DNA of 64,000 nt from Woronichinia naegeliana WA131 (lineage in GTDB: Bacteria > Cyanobacteriota > Cyanobacteriia > Cyanobacteriales > Microcystaceae), in the NCBI GenBank assembly GCA_025370055.1, contig CP073041.1, positions 2,232,001 through 2,296,000 of the forward strand, given 5' to 3'. Below are positions 8,131-17,909 of the stretch, one piece after another. Position 1 is the stretch's first letter, and every line of letters begins with the position of its first letter. Both the position numbers and the translations under genes were made by a program. The notes beneath the pieces were generated by a model that was not told where the DNA came from, searched no databases, and worked only from the letters and a program-made list of their open reading frames with translations.

Positions 8131-11100
8131 ATGTTCACTCACGTCAAGTCCACCATTCGCCGCATCGTTCCTGAAGATATAAAGGGGCGTTCCCTTGTTA
8201 AGGTGGTCTATGTCGTGCTGGAGTCGCAGTATCAGAGTGCGTTATCGGCAGCCATCCACAAGATTAACCGCAACCATGACCAGGTAGCCATTCAAGTCAG
8301 TGGGTATCTCATCGAAGAACTCAGAGACCCGCAGAATTACGCCGAATTTCAGAAAGATGTGGCCGAAGCCAATCTGTTTATCGCCTCCTTGATCTTTATT
8401 GAAGATTTAGCTGATAAGGTCGTCTCGGCTGTGGAACCCCATCGAGACCACCTCGACGCAGCAGTGGTCTTTCCTTCCATGCCCCAGGTGATGCGCCTCA
8501 ATAAGTTGGGAACCTTTTCCATGGCCCAACTCGGCCAGTCGAAAAGCGCGATCGCCCAATTTATGAAGAAAAAGAAAGAGAGCGGGGGGGCAAGCTTTCA
8601 GGATGCAATGTTGAAACTATTGAGGACATTGCCGCAGGTCTTGAAATATCTGCCGATGGATAAAGCCCAGGATGCGCGTAACTTCATGTTGAGCTTTCAA
8701 TATTGGTTGGGCGGATCATCGGATAACCTGGAAAACTTCCTGTTGATGCTGACCGATAAATACGTTTATCCAGAGCGCAACTTAGGGAAAGAGAGCAACT
8801 ATCAAGAACCAGTGGTTTATCTGGATATGGGGATATGGCATCCCTTGGCCACCAGTGCAGAACGCACCGTACCGATGTTTGCCGATGTAAAAAGCTATTA
8901 TCAGTGGTACAACAGCCGTAATGATATTTCTGAAGACCTGAAAGACCCCCTGGCTCCCTGTGTGGGCTTGATTTTACAGCGTACCCATTTAGTGACGGGG
9001 GATGATGCCCATTATGTGGCGATGGTACAGGAATTAGAGGCTTTGGGAACGCGGGTGATTCCCGTCTTTTCGGGCGGGCTGGACTTTTCTAAACCTGTGG
9101 ATGAGTATTTCTGGGATAAGACCGTCAAGGGCGTGGAACCGTTGCCGATTGTGGATGCAGTGGTATCGTTAACGGGGTTTGCGTTGGTGGGTGGCCCTGC
9201 GCGTCAGGATCATCCCAAGGCCATTGACTCCTTGAAACGGTTGAATCGTCCCTATATGTGTGCGTTGCCGTTAGTCTTCCAAACCACAGAAGAATGGGAA
9301 GAAAGTGATCTGGGCTTGCATCCGATTCAGGTGGCGTTACAGATTGCCATACCAGAGTTGGACGGAGCGATAGAGCCGATTATTTTGTCGGGACGGGACG
9401 GCAATACGGGACGAGCGATCGCCCTACAGGATCGGATCGAAGCGATCGCCCAACGGGTATTGAAATGGGTGAACCTGCGGAAAAAGCCGAAACTGGAGAA
9501 AAAAGTGGCGATTACGGTGTTTAGTTTCCCGCCCGATAAGGGCAATGTGGGGACGGCGGCCTATTTGGACGTATTTGGCTCCATTTTTGAGGTGATGCAG
9601 GCTTTGAAGGGCAATGGCTATGACCTGGAGGAGTTACCCGCGACGGCTAAGGAGTTAATGGAGGCGGTGATCCATGATGCTCAGGCTCAGTACAACAGTC
9701 CACAGTTGAATATTGCCTATCGGATGGGGGTAGAGGAGTATGAACGCTTAACGCCCTACTCGGAACGGTTAGAGGAGAACTGGGGTAAACCGCCTGGGCA
9801 TTTGAATAGTGATGGTCAAAATCTGTTGATCTACGGTAAGGCGTTTGGCAATGTCTTTATTGGGGTGCAACCGACTTTTGGCTATGAGGGCGATCCGATG
9901 CGGTTGTTGTTCTCCCGTTCTGCCAGTCCCCATCATGGTTTTGCGGCGTACTATACCTATCTGGAACGGATTTGGGGGGCGGATGCGGTGTTACATTTTG
10001 GCACGCACGGCTCTTTGGAGTTTATGCCTGGTAAGCAGATGGGGATGTCGGGGGATTGTTACCCTGATAATTTGATTGGTAGCATTCCAAATTTGTACTA
10101 TTATGCTGCCAATAATCCTTCGGAGGCGACGATCGCTAAACGACGGAGTTATGCGGCGACGATTTCCTATTTGACTCCGCCAGCCGAAAATGCGGGGTTG
10201 TATAAGGGTTTGAAGGAGTTGAGTGAGTTGATTGGCTCCTATCAAACTTTGAAGGAGACGGGACGCGGGGCGGCGATCGTCAATACGATTATGGATAAGG
10301 CACGGCTCTGTAATTTGGAGCAGGATATTGTGCTGCCAGAGGGGGATGCTAAGGATTTGGACGGTGAGGCACGGGACAATATTGTCGGTGCGGTCTATCA
10401 AAAGTTGATGGAGATTGAGTCGCGGCTGTTGCCCTGTGGTCTGCACGTTGTGGGTAAACCCCCGACGGCGGAGGAGGCGATCGCTACGTTGGTGAATATT
10501 GCAGCGTTGGATCGGGAGGAGGACGGTTTGCAATCGTTGCCGAGGATTATTGCTAGTAGTCTGGGGCGGGAGATTGAAGAACTGTACAAAAACAGCGATG
10601 CCTTCGGCACGCCTGGCGCACGGGGCGTGTTGGCCGAGGTGGAGTTGTTGCAGGAGATTACTTTGGCTACGCGGGCGGCGGTGACGGCGTTGGTGCAGGC
10701 CCAGATTGATAGTGAGGGACGGGTGGCTAAGATTAGCAAGCTGAACTTCTTTAATTTGGGTAAGAAGGCTCCCTGGGTGGAAACGTTGCACGGGTTGGGG
10801 TACGGCAAGGTGGATGTTGACTTGCTGAAGCCGTTGTTTGAGTATCTGGAGTTCTGTTTGGAACAGGTCTGTGCCGATAACGAGTTGGGGGCTTTGCTGA
10901 AGGCTTTGGAAGGGGAGTATCTGCTGCCTGGGCCTGGGGGTGATCCGATTCGTAACCCTGATGTGTTACCGACGGGTAAGAATATCCACGCCCTGGATCC
11001 GCAGTCTATTCCCACAGAGGCGGCGGTGCGATCGGCCAAGGTGGTGGTGGATCGGCTGATTGAGCGGCAACGGTTGGATAACGGGGGGCAGTATCCAGAG

Positions 11101-12162
11101 ACGATCGCCTGTGTGCTGTGGGGTACGGACAACATCAAGACCTACGGGGAGTCCTTGGCGCAAATTATGTGGATGGTGGGGGTGAAACCTGTGCCTGATG
11201 CGTTGGGTCGGGTGAACAAGTTGGAGTTGCTGTCCTTGGCAGAGTTGGGTCGGCCCCGCATTGATGTGGTGGTGAACTGTTCGGGGGTGTTCCGCGATCT
11301 GTTTATTAACCAGATGAATTTGTTAGACCAGGCGGTGAAGATGGCGGCGGAGGCGGAGGAACCGCTTGAGATGAACTTTATCCGTAAGCATTGCCTGGAG
11401 CAGGCGGCAGAGATGGGGATGGGGGTGCGACAGGCGGCGACGCGGATTTTCTCGAATGCGTCGGGTTCCTATTCGTCGAATGTGAATTTGGCGGTGGAGA
11501 ATAGCACCTGGGAAGAGGAGGCGGAGTTACAGGAGATGTATCTGAGCCGTAAGTCCTTTGCCTTTGATTCGGATAATCCTGGGATGATGGCGGAGAGTCG
11601 GGGCCTGTTTGAGCGGGCCTTGAAAACGGCGGATGCGACTTTCCAAAATCTGGACTCGTCGGAAATCAGTTTGACGGATGTTTCCCACTATTTCGACAGT
11701 GATCCGACTAAGTTGATTGGGACTTTGCGGGGGGATGGTAAGCAACCATCGGCCTATATTGCCGATACGACGACAGCCAATGCCCAGGTGCGTAGCTTGT
11801 CGGAAACGGTGCGGCTGGATGCGAGGACGAAACTGCTGAATCCGAAATGGTATGAGGGGATGCTCTCTCATGGTTATGAAGGGGTACGGGAACTGTCCAA
11901 GCGTCTAGTCAATACGATGGGCTGGAGTGCAACGGCGGGGGCCGTAGATAACTGGGTTTACGAGGATGTAAACACCACCTTTATTGATGATCCAGAAATG
12001 TGTAAGCGTTTGATGGATTTGAATCCCAACTCTTTCCGTAAGATGGTAGGGACATTATTAGAGGTGAATGGTCGCGGTTATTGGGAAACTTCTCAAGAAA
12101 ATTTAGACCGTTTACAACAGTTGTATCAGGAGGTTGAGGATCGAATTGAGGGTGTAGAATAA
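8131..12162 (+). CDS. chlH: Magnesium chelatase subunit H
   Basis: Large porphyrin-binding subunit that, with ChlI and ChlD, inserts Mg2+ into protoporphyrin IX, the first step committed to chlorophyll. 1343 aa, the normal ChlH/BchH length. The N-terminal DUF3479-type region (about 20-180) precedes the long CobN/ChlH homology region, with family blocks such as [19 protein letters not shown] and the C-terminal [22 protein letters not shown] lies before the ATG. G-rich codon use differs from the AT-rich accessory genes on either side, consistent with a core gene. It stands alone, flanked by two accessory blocks. Confidence 0.98.
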   Translation: MFTHVKSTIRRIVPEDIKGRSLVKVVYVVLESQYQSALSAAIHKINRNHDQVAIQVSGYLIEELRDPQNYAEFQKDVAEANLFIASLIFIEDLADKVVSAVEPHRDHLDAAVVFPSMPQVMRLNKLGTFSMAQLGQSKSAIAQFMKKKKESGGASFQDAMLKLLRTLPQVLKYLPMDKAQDARNFMLSFQYWLGGSSDNLENFLLMLTDKYVYPERNLGKESNYQEPVVYLDMGIWHPLATSAERTVPMFADVKSYYQWYNSRNDISEDLKDPLAPCVGLILQRTHLVTGDDAHYVAMVQELEALGTRVIPVFSGGLDFSKPVDEYFWDKTVKGVEPLPIVDAVVSLTGFALVGGPARQDHPKAIDSLKRLNRPYMCALPLVFQTTEEWEESDLGLHPIQVALQIAIPELDGAIEPIILSGRDGNTGRAIALQDRIEAIAQRVLKWVNLRKKPKLEKKVAITVFSFPPDKGNVGTAAYLDVFGSIFEVMQALKGNGYDLEELPATAKELMEAVIHDAQAQYNSPQLNIAYRMGVEEYERLTPYSERLEENWGKPPGHLNSDGQNLLIYGKAFGNVFIGVQPTFGYEGDPMRLLFSRSASPHHGFAAYYTYLERIWGADAVLHFGTHGSLEFMPGKQMGMSGDCYPDNLIGSIPNLYYYAANNPSEATIAKRRSYAATISYLTPPAENAGLYKGLKELSELIGSYQTLKETGRGAAIVNTIMDKARLCNLEQDIVLPEGDAKDLDGEARDNIVGAVYQKLMEIESRLLPCGLHVVGKPPTAEEAIATLVNIAALDREEDGLQSLPRIIASSLGREIEELYKNSDAFGTPGARGVLAEVELLQEITLATRAAVTALVQAQIDSEGRVAKISKLNFFNLGKKAPWVETLHGLGYGKVDVDLLKPLFEYLEFCLEQVCADNELGALLKALEGEYLLPGPGGDPIRNPDVLPTGKNIHALDPQSIPTEAAVRSAKVVVDRLIERQRLDNGGQYPETIACVLWGTDNIKTYGESLAQIMWMVGVKPVPDALGRVNKLELLSLAELGRPRIDVVVNCSGVFRDLFINQMNLLDQAVKMAAEAEEPLEMNFIRKHCLEQAAEMGMGVRQAATRIFSNASGSYSSNVNLAVENSTWEEEAELQEMYLSRKSFAFDSDNPGMMAESRGLFERALKTADATFQNLDSSEISLTDVSHYFDSDPTKLIGTLRGDGKQPSAYIADTTTANAQVRSLSETVRLDARTKLLNPKWYEGMLSHGYEGVRELSKRLVNTMGWSATAGAVDNWVYEDVNTTFIDDPEMCKRLMDLNPNSFRKMVGTLLEVNGRGYWETSQENLDRLQQLYQEVEDRIEGVE

Positions 12163-12281
12163 TTGCTACAGTTGCGGGGTCATTAATTGGCCCCCAATTG
12201 TTCCTACAATATTGAAAATCAACATTCACTAAAAAAAGTTGATTGAGTTTTTAACTGTAAGATTCAGTAATCGTATTAAAA

Positions 12282-12599
12282 ATGTTTTCGATTACAAAAT
12301 CGTCAAGTAATGGTCGGATTGGAAACATCACTTATCAAGGGCAAAGCTTTTCTACTCCTTTGCTGTTCCCAGTCGTTTGTTTAATTACAGGTTCAACACC
12401 AAGAGGAGGCGGTTTATGGAAGTATATTCTACAAGCTGATGAATCTAACGGTTTGTTACGCCGTAACTTACCAGTAATGTCTCAAGTGCTTCATTTTCTT
12501 GATTTTTTACACCATAAACATAATGGAATAATTAACTGGCGTAAACCGTATGAAGTTGTACCTGATGAATACGAACACCACGAAGCCATTATGAGCTAA
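12282..12599 (+). pseudogene. N-terminal remnant resembling tRNA-guanine transglycosylase family
   Basis: 105 aa. The start (FSITKSSSNGRIGNITYQG, then TPLLFPVV) follows the pattern of the TGT family N-terminus (F-x-TDGxARxGxL...TPxFMPV), followed by TGSTPRGGGLWKYIL. TGT-fold paralogues modify tRNA (queuosine) or, as DpdA, DNA. The reading frame ends after about 105 residues whereas a complete TGT has over 350, and no catalytic Asp region follows, so I read it as a truncated relic. It lies upstream of a DUF262-HEPN pair. The family assignment rests on a short match and is tentative. Confidence 0.4.
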
Positions 12600-12682
12600 G
12601 ACTTTAGATTGGATTCTCTAAATACATCACAAATTTCTTTATTAGTGAATCGCTCTACCGAGTACCTTTTATGCTATAATAA

Positions 12683-12874
12683 TTGTTATCAAGCTTTTGT
12701 GAGTTATTCTACGAGCGCAGCTTATCGCAAAGCACTAGAAATGTACCCGTGAATTTTAAGGGTTTACAGATATTGCCGATTAAACCTAAACAGCGCAAAT
12801 TAACTGAGTTTTTTCGTAAGGACAATGTTGATAAGTTGATTAGTAACATCAGCTTAATTTTTGACTCTATTTAA
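12683..12874 (+). CDS. Small ORF of unknown function (possible gene relic)
   Basis: 63 aa with a TTG start. C-terminal-looking sequence (NFKGLQILPIKPKQRKLTEFF). It might be the tail of the gene whose start is at 12282, with the middle deleted, but nothing in the sequence proves this. It ends 44 bases before the DUF262 start. Confidence 0.25.
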   Translation: MLSSFCELFYERSLSQSTRNVPVNFKGLQILPIKPKQRKLTEFFRKDNVDKLISNISLIFDSI

Positions 12875-12918
12875 CATTTGACTCTATTTAACAATATAAA
12901 TTATAGGAGAAAGTTTAC

Positions 12919-14055
12919 ATGAGTAGCTTAGAGGAAATTATTGATCAAAAAATTGGAGAGGTGCGAACTGAGACCTTTGACCTTAGTTTCGGCGAAATTA
13001 TTAGCTTACATTCAAATAACGAGTTGATTATTCAACCTGCTTATCAGCGTCTTTTTCGATGGAGTGATGAAAAAAAATCTCGCTTAATTGAATCTATTTT
13101 ATTAGAACTTCCTATTCCTCAAATTTTTGTTATTGAGAACTCACAAGGAGTATTTGAGTTGATAGATGGACTTCAAAGAGTCTGTTCTGTGATTCAATTT
13201 ATTGATTCTTCGGTATTAAATTTTAGAGCAGAGAATTTGGACTTGCAGGAAGAAAATATTATTATTTTACCGCATTTGAAATTACAAGATTGCAATCTTG
13301 TCAAGGAGCTTAATGGCAAAGAGTTCAACGATTTATCCCTATCTTTAAAACTAAAAATAAAAAGATCACCTATTAGAACCGTTATTATTAAAAAGCAAAG
13401 TAGAGATTTTTTGAAATATCATATGTTTCAAAGGTTACATACAGGAGAGGAACAACTAAGTGCTCAAGAAATCCGAAACTGTTCAGCAAGAATGGTCGGT
13501 CATAATGGTATTGAGTTTTATGAATTTTTAAGAAAGAAAGCATCCTCAAATGACTTCAAGCAATGTATCGCTACCTTGTCCCAGGAATTAAAAGATAGAA
13601 AAATGGATGAAGAATTGGTTTTGAGATTTTTTGCAGCCAAAAATTCACCTGATCTATTTTCTGGAAATGTTACCGACTGGCTAGATGATTACATGAACAA
13701 AATTCTGCTACAGGAAGAAGAATTTAAGTTTGAACTTGAAGACAAACAATTCGACAAATTATTTAGTTTTCTAGCTGCAACATTAGGAGAATATTCTTTT
13801 TTATCTTACAGAAATGGTAAGCCATCAGGTTCGCTTAAACCAGCTTACTACGAAGCTATTTCTGTTGGGGTTTGTAGAGTTCTTGGACAGATAGAAAATA
13901 TCCCAGATATAAACTCTCAAGCAAGAGAAGCTATAATTTCTGCTATACAAAGCGAAGATTTCAAGATTTATACTGGTTATAGTTCCAACAAAAGAATTTC
14001 ACTTAAACAAAGAATTAGTATTATTCAAAATTGTTTATTAGGATTATTACGATGA
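12919..14055 (+). CDS. DUF262 protein, second type
   Basis: 378 aa. Same fold as the protein at 6762-7853 but clearly divergent. Seen: PAYQRLFRWSDEKKSRLIES, LPIPQIFV, and DGLQR (residues about 94-98) in place of the common DGQQR/DGKQR. The C-terminal half is helical, with no HNH domain. A good TAGGAGAAAG ribosome-binding site precedes the ATG. The stop codon overlaps the start of the HEPN gene by four bases (ATGA), so the two products are made together. Confidence 0.82.
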   Translation: MSSLEEIIDQKIGEVRTETFDLSFGEIISLHSNNELIIQPAYQRLFRWSDEKKSRLIESILLELPIPQIFVIENSQGVFELIDGLQRVCSVIQFIDSSVLNFRAENLDLQEENIIILPHLKLQDCNLVKELNGKEFNDLSLSLKLKIKRSPIRTVIIKKQSRDFLKYHMFQRLHTGEEQLSAQEIRNCSARMVGHNGIEFYEFLRKKASSNDFKQCIATLSQELKDRKMDEELVLRFFAAKNSPDLFSGNVTDWLDDYMNKILLQEEEFKFELEDKQFDKLFSFLAATLGEYSFLSYRNGKPSGSLKPAYYEAISVGVCRVLGQIENIPDINSQAREAIISAIQSEDFKIYTGYSSNKRISLKQRISIIQNCLLGLLR

Positions 14056-14687
14056 ATGATTGGTCTAACCAACTAGAACAAGATTTAATATGGCGTGAGA
14101 AAGAATTGGCCTCTTTAAAAGCTTACGTTATCTCAATAGATAAAAATTCTGTGCGCTACCAAGCTTTACTTCGAGCAATGTGGCTGCTCTTATATGCTCA
14201 TTATGAAGGTTTTTGTAAATTTACATGGGACTTATACTTGGAAGAATTAGAAAATTTACAAATCCAAAGAAAAAAGTGTAAAGATGAGTTTGTGAAGTTA
14301 TCATTAACAGACTCATTTAAAAGGTTTAGAGGAGATATATCTGATGATAATATTTGGAAGTTTTCTTCTATGGATTTTCATCTTTTACTTGAAAAAGAAC
14401 TTAAGTTTTCAGTTAAACTTGAAACTGATTCAAATTTATGGCCTAACTTATTAAAAGATAACTCTTTAAAAGTAGGTCTTGATTGTCAATTGATAGATAT
14501 TCACCGTGCAAAACTGAGAAATTTAGTAGGTCGGCGTAATGAAATTGCTCATGGGAAGAAAAACATTATTAAAAATATAGAAGAATATCAGCCATACGAA
14601 CAAGCTGCGTTAGAAGTTATGCACGAACTAGCTGTTTTAGTTGTTGATTGTCTAGACAAAAGGCTTTATTTAAAAGAATCTAGTTGA
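14052..14687 (+). CDS. MAE_28990/MAE_18760-type HEPN protein
   Basis: 211 aa. The Rx4H motif is R162-NEIA-H167 in VGRRNEIAHGKK, the form seen in MAE_28990-like HEPN nucleases first noted in Microcystis. The N-terminal helix contains LLYAHYEGFCKFTWDLY, typical of this clade. The start is placed at 14052 because it forms an ATGA overlap with the DUF262 stop and follows TTAGGA; longer readings upstream would overlap the partner further. Probable RNase toxin/effector with DUF262 as sensor or regulator (inference). Confidence 0.82.
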   Translation: MNDWSNQLEQDLIWREKELASLKAYVISIDKNSVRYQALLRAMWLLLYAHYEGFCKFTWDLYLEELENLQIQRKKCKDEFVKLSLTDSFKRFRGDISDDNIWKFSSMDFHLLLEKELKFSVKLETDSNLWPNLLKDNSLKVGLDCQLIDIHRAKLRNLVGRRNEIAHGKKNIIKNIEEYQPYEQAALEVMHELAVLVVDCLDKRLYLKESS

Positions 14688-14731
14688 TTCAATAAAGTTT
14701 TTAGCAACATTAATTCAAACACACCTAAAAA

Positions 14732-14998
14732 ATGTTCAATAAAATCCAAGCCAAATGTGAAATTTTTAAAGAAGGCGATCTCTATGTTGCCCTTTGTCCT
14801 GAACTTGATGTCTCCAGTTTCGGCGAAACCATTTCAGAAGCCAAAGCATCCCTAGAAGAAGCCCTACTTGCATTTTTAGAAGAATGCGAAAGAATGAATA
14901 CCCTAGAAATTGTCCTTGAAGAAGCAGGATTTAAACGCCAAAATAATCAATGGCACTTACGAGAACCGCTTATTTCTGAACTAGTTGCTATTAGTTAA
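14732..14998 (+). CDS. HicB-like antitoxin
   Basis: 88 aa. Typical HicB N-terminus (KCEIFKEGDLYVALCPELDVSSFGETISEAKASLEEAL) with a C-terminal extension FKRQNNQWHLREPL. It begins a hicB-hicA pair whose hicA is broken. The first 30 bases of the gene recur as orphan fragments at about 17114 and 17846. Confidence 0.78.
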   Translation: MFNKIQAKCEIFKEGDLYVALCPELDVSSFGETISEAKASLEEALLAFLEECERMNTLEIVLEEAGFKRQNNQWHLREPLISELVAIS

Positions 14999-15002
14999 AA
15001 TC

Positions 15003-15245
15003 ATGGGAAAAGAACAAAAAATAGTCTCCATTCACTATCACAAGTTAGTCAAAATTTTTGAGCTAGAAGGTTTTGCAGTTAGTCGCTAAAAAGATGAGCA
15101 TTTAATCTTGACTAAACCAGGCGTTATTTGACCTGTTGTAATCAAAACTAGCCCCCATAAAGTTGCTGTTACCCATATTATGACCAATTTACGAACAGCA
15201 GGCATCAGTCGAGAACGTTATTTTGAATTATTAGACAAAATTTAA
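15003..15245 (+). pseudogene. hicA pseudogene with two in-frame stop codons
   Basis: Read in one frame from ATG 15003 it gives 80 codons of HicA-like sequence, including KIFELEGFAVSR, KDEHLILTKPG and TNLRTAGISRERYFELL. Two internal stops interrupt it: TAA after GFAVSR and TGA after KPGVI. It follows the intact hicB by four bases. The toxin is therefore dead while the antitoxin persists. Confidence 0.75.
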
Positions 15246-15253
15246 TTGTAATT

Positions 15254-15465
15254 AGGGCTTGCTGAATAAGGATGAAATCCTTGCTAGACAATACTTTCAG
15301 GCATTTTACAAACGATCAGATGCAAGTTTATGGCATTTGGAGGCTCAAAATCCATGCACTTTGCTGGAAAAATGTGAGGTAAAACTGGAAACTGAGCTCT
15401 GAAGTCACCATTTTTCGCGCCCTGTGGCATCTAGGTTCGATTTGCAGACTTATTCAGCAAGCCCT
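15254..15465. mobile_element. 212-bp MITE (copy 1)
   Basis: Ends are AGGGCTTGCTGAATAAG and its inverse, with AATT duplicated on both sides (15250-15253 and 15466-15469). A second copy of the same length lies at 63617-63828. The terminal bases match those of the IS at 60229-61918, which can supply transposase in trans. It has no gene. Confidence 0.85.
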
Positions 15466-15485
15466 AATTAGTCACAGCAATAAGT

Positions 15486-15509
15486 GGGGCTTAATTCTCA
15501 TTAAGCCCC
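15486..15509. terminator. Perfect hairpin near the IS66 end
   Basis: Arms GGGGCTTAAT and ATTAAGCCCC around a TCTC loop. It lies just after the transposase stop on the minus strand, without a U-tract, so it may block read-through transcription rather than act as a standard terminator. Confidence 0.4.
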
Positions 15510-15516
15510 AAAAATA

Positions 15517-16998
15517 CTAGAGAGGAAGAAAGTCATCAATGGAAGGAGGAGAAAGACCAGAGGAAGATAAAATAAGAGATAACTGTTCGACCGCACTTTT
15601 ACCTTGAAGTCTCATGGTTTCAAGAAAACTAAACATCATGGCAACAAGTTGTCCGCCCCAATGACTTCTAGCACCGCCACTAACCTTACGATGAATAACA
15701 ACAGGACGCAAGGCTCTCTCGGCATCATTGTTATCAGGTTTAACTTCAGGAAAAGTAAGAAAAGTAAACCAATCATGCCAATAACGTCGAAAGCGATTAG
15801 ATAACAATTGGGAATCACTTGCCCATCCCGTGGGCGGCGGATTATCCAGAACCTCTTGAAGTTGAGCTTCTACTAGGGGTCGCTGTTGTTGTAAAGCTTC
15901 TAAGCTCAGTTTGCCTTGATGATAATCTCGATGGGATTGACGAGCTTGCTCTAGAATAGGAAAAACTCTCTGAGCAAAAAGTTTATTTTCAGAAAAGTGG
16001 GAAGTTTCCAAGGCCTTCAATTCCCGCCCAATATGAGCCAGACATTTCTGTTTATGCTGGGCATTTTGGCGATGGTAAGCCCCCCAACAGTCCGTACTGA
16101 GAAGCCCATGAAAATCTTTACCTAATAGGGAATGAACCTCATCGGAACTCCGGCTGGGAGCCAGAAACAAAACACAAACAGAGGAGGAAGTAGCCACCCA
16201 CATCCAATAGTTAACCCCATTGACGCGATAGCTGGTTTCGTCCACACAACGGACTCCAGGCTCCTGTATGTAAGTCCACCACTGTTCATAACTAGGATAC
16301 AAGCTTTCGCAAAACCATCGGTGCATTTTAGCTAAACTCCCTTGAGACAGAGGAATGCCAAAGACCGTTTCTACCAAGTATCGTTGTTTTAGCCAAGTCA
16401 AATTTCCCCCATATCCCAGCCATCCCACTAAGCTGGATAAGGTTGCACCGTAGCTAAAATCTTCACGACATCCCAAAGGAAGTGGGGCATAACCTTCCCA
16501 ATCACATTTTGAGCATTGATACTTTTCCCTAACATATTCCCTTACCTCTACTGGTTTACTGACTAATTCAGCTATTTGATTTTTTTTGATGATAGTCTCC
16601 TTTTGCTTTTCCACTGACGCACCACATTTTGGGCATTTTTCCATCCTTAAATCTACTATTTCATCTACCCGACCAAACCCGTTTCTGGTTTTACCCACAT
16701 GGTCGTACTTTGGACCTCTTTTTTTTCCTTTTTGACCGAAGGTTTTGGCGACTTTCTTTTTGTAACCGTCACTGCTTGGGGGCTGAGAGCTATTTTCACT
16801 CGTTCTTTGGTTAAGCTTTTTCAGCTTTTCTTTCAACTTTTCTATCTCTTTCTTTAACTCTACCAATTCTTTTCTCAGCTTTTCGTTCTCTTCTTTTTCT
16901 TTCTGATAATCTTCATACCAATCTTTTGCCACTTCTTTTTGCCATGGCATTTTCACTTCTTCTTGGTTTAAGTCTGGAACTGGGTCTAGTTTTTTCAT
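15517..16998 (-). CDS. IS66-family transposase
   Basis: 493 aa. An N-terminal coiled coil of Lys/Glu heptads (about 25-65) is followed by the SENSSQPPSSDGYKK linker, a zinc-binding region (CPKCGA and CSKCDW) and the DDE domain with VDETSY, STDCWGAYH and NNDAERALR. All catalytic positions look intact, so the element could be active. Confidence 0.93.
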   Translation of the reverse strand: MKKLDPVPDLNQEEVKMPWQKEVAKDWYEDYQKEKEENEKLRKELVELKKEIEKLKEKLKKLNQRTSENSSQPPSSDGYKKKVAKTFGQKGKKRGPKYDHVGKTRNGFGRVDEIVDLRMEKCPKCGASVEKQKETIIKKNQIAELVSKPVEVREYVREKYQCSKCDWEGYAPLPLGCREDFSYGATLSSLVGWLGYGGNLTWLKQRYLVETVFGIPLSQGSLAKMHRWFCESLYPSYEQWWTYIQEPGVRCVDETSYRVNGVNYWMWVATSSSVCVLFLAPSRSSDEVHSLLGKDFHGLLSTDCWGAYHRQNAQHKQKCLAHIGRELKALETSHFSENKLFAQRVFPILEQARQSHRDYHQGKLSLEALQQQRPLVEAQLQEVLDNPPPTGWASDSQLLSNRFRRYWHDWFTFLTFPEVKPDNNDAERALRPVVIHRKVSGGARSHWGGQLVAMMFSFLETMRLQGKSAVEQLSLILSSSGLSPPSIDDFLPL

Positions 16999-17195
16999 AG
17001 TCTCCCTATTCTAACCTATCTCTTTAACCGCCTTTCCTTTCTTCATTATTCTTTACTTTTTTCATTTGCTTCTCATTCTCAATAATTTCCTTCTTTATTG
17101 CGGTGACTAATTACCAAGCCAAATTGTGAAATTTTTAAAGACAGCGATTAATTTCTCACTTTCTAAACCCCGAAAAACCATTAGGAAACTTCACT

Positions 17196-17402
17196 ATGAA
17201 CACCAAACAATTAATCCTTGAAGAACTTAATAAACTTGAAGAAGACAGCCTTCAAGAACTGTATGGACTCATCAAAAATTTTGCTAACAACAAAACCAGT
17301 GAAAAAAAGCAAGGAGCCTTAACCAAACTCAAAAAAATAAAAATTCAAGCTCCCGTTGACTTTGCGGCTAATATTGACCTCTATCTCAAGGTCGAAAAAT
17401 AA
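17196..17402 (+). CDS. Putative antitoxin of a PIN-domain toxin
   Basis: 68-aa acidic helical protein (QLILEELNKLEEDSLQELYGLIKNF) with a C-terminal segment (IQAPVDFAANIDLYLKVEK) of the kind that binds VapC-like toxins. It directly abuts the PIN coding region that follows. Family name not certain. Confidence 0.55.
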   Translation: MNTKQLILEELNKLEEDSLQELYGLIKNFANNKTSEKKQGALTKLKKIKIQAPVDFAANIDLYLKVEK

Positions 17403-17819
17403 ATTGGCAATACCAAAGCATTTCTTAATACAGGCTTCGTTATTGCCCTAATTAATGAAAGAGATCAATATCATCAACAAGCTTTAAACTTAGCTGATTT
17501 ATATGAGCAGTATCTCTTGGTAATTACCGATGCTGTTTTTCTAGAAATTGCTAATGCCTTAGCTCGAAATTATAAACAAGAAGCAATACAGGTTATCGAA
17601 GACTTAACCTCATCAGAAAACGTTGAAATTGTAAGATTAACACCTGAACTTTTTGAACGTGCCTTCGACTTATACAAAAAACGTCAAGATAAAAGCTGGG
17701 GCTTAGTTGACTGTCTTTCATTTATTATTATGCAAGATAAAAACATAAATTTTGCACTCAGCTTTGATCAACACTTTATTCAAGCAGGTTTTCAACTTCC
17801 GACTTCTCCTAATAGATAA
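17403..17819 (+). pseudogene. PIN-domain (VapC-like) toxin, probably inactivated
   Basis: The open frame begins immediately after the antitoxin stop with ATT where an ATG is expected (IGNTKAFLNTGFVIALINERD). The first PIN acidic residue, normally Asp in FLDTGF, is Asn here. The later acidic positions (FLEIANAL, GLVDCLSF, ALSFDQHF) are kept. With an abnormal start and a lost catalytic Asp, the toxin is likely inactive. A TTG at 17517 could start a 100-aa fragment. ATT is a rare but possible start, so expression is not excluded. Confidence 0.6.
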
Positions 17820-17909
17820 CCAAAAAGTATTACGCTAACTTCATCCAAGCCAAATGTGAAATTTTTAAGAAATGCGATCGCGGTTTTAAGTTTTGATTTA
17901 GGTCGATCA

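Larger units (their letters stand above)
15471..17107 (-). mobile_element. IS66-family insertion sequence (single-ORF type)
   Basis: About 1.64 kb. Inverted ends GTCACAGCAATAA (15471) and GTCACCGCAATAA (inverse, ending 17107). It carries one long transposase gene and lacks the tnpA/tnpB helper genes of typical IS66, like the ISBst12 subgroup. No perfect 8-bp duplication is visible; AATT borders both sides, but on the left this is the MITE's own duplication. Confidence 0.75.

Noticed and set aside
9991-11138. Long minus-strand open frames of 246-266 codons inside chlH
   Set aside because: They lie opposite chlH, have low-complexity Arg/Gln/Pro/Ser composition and no family pattern. They are a by-product of the G-rich chlH codons.
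15466-17111. AATT on both sides of IS66 as its target duplication
   Set aside because: IS66 elements make 8-bp duplications, and the left AATT is already explained as the MITE's duplication.
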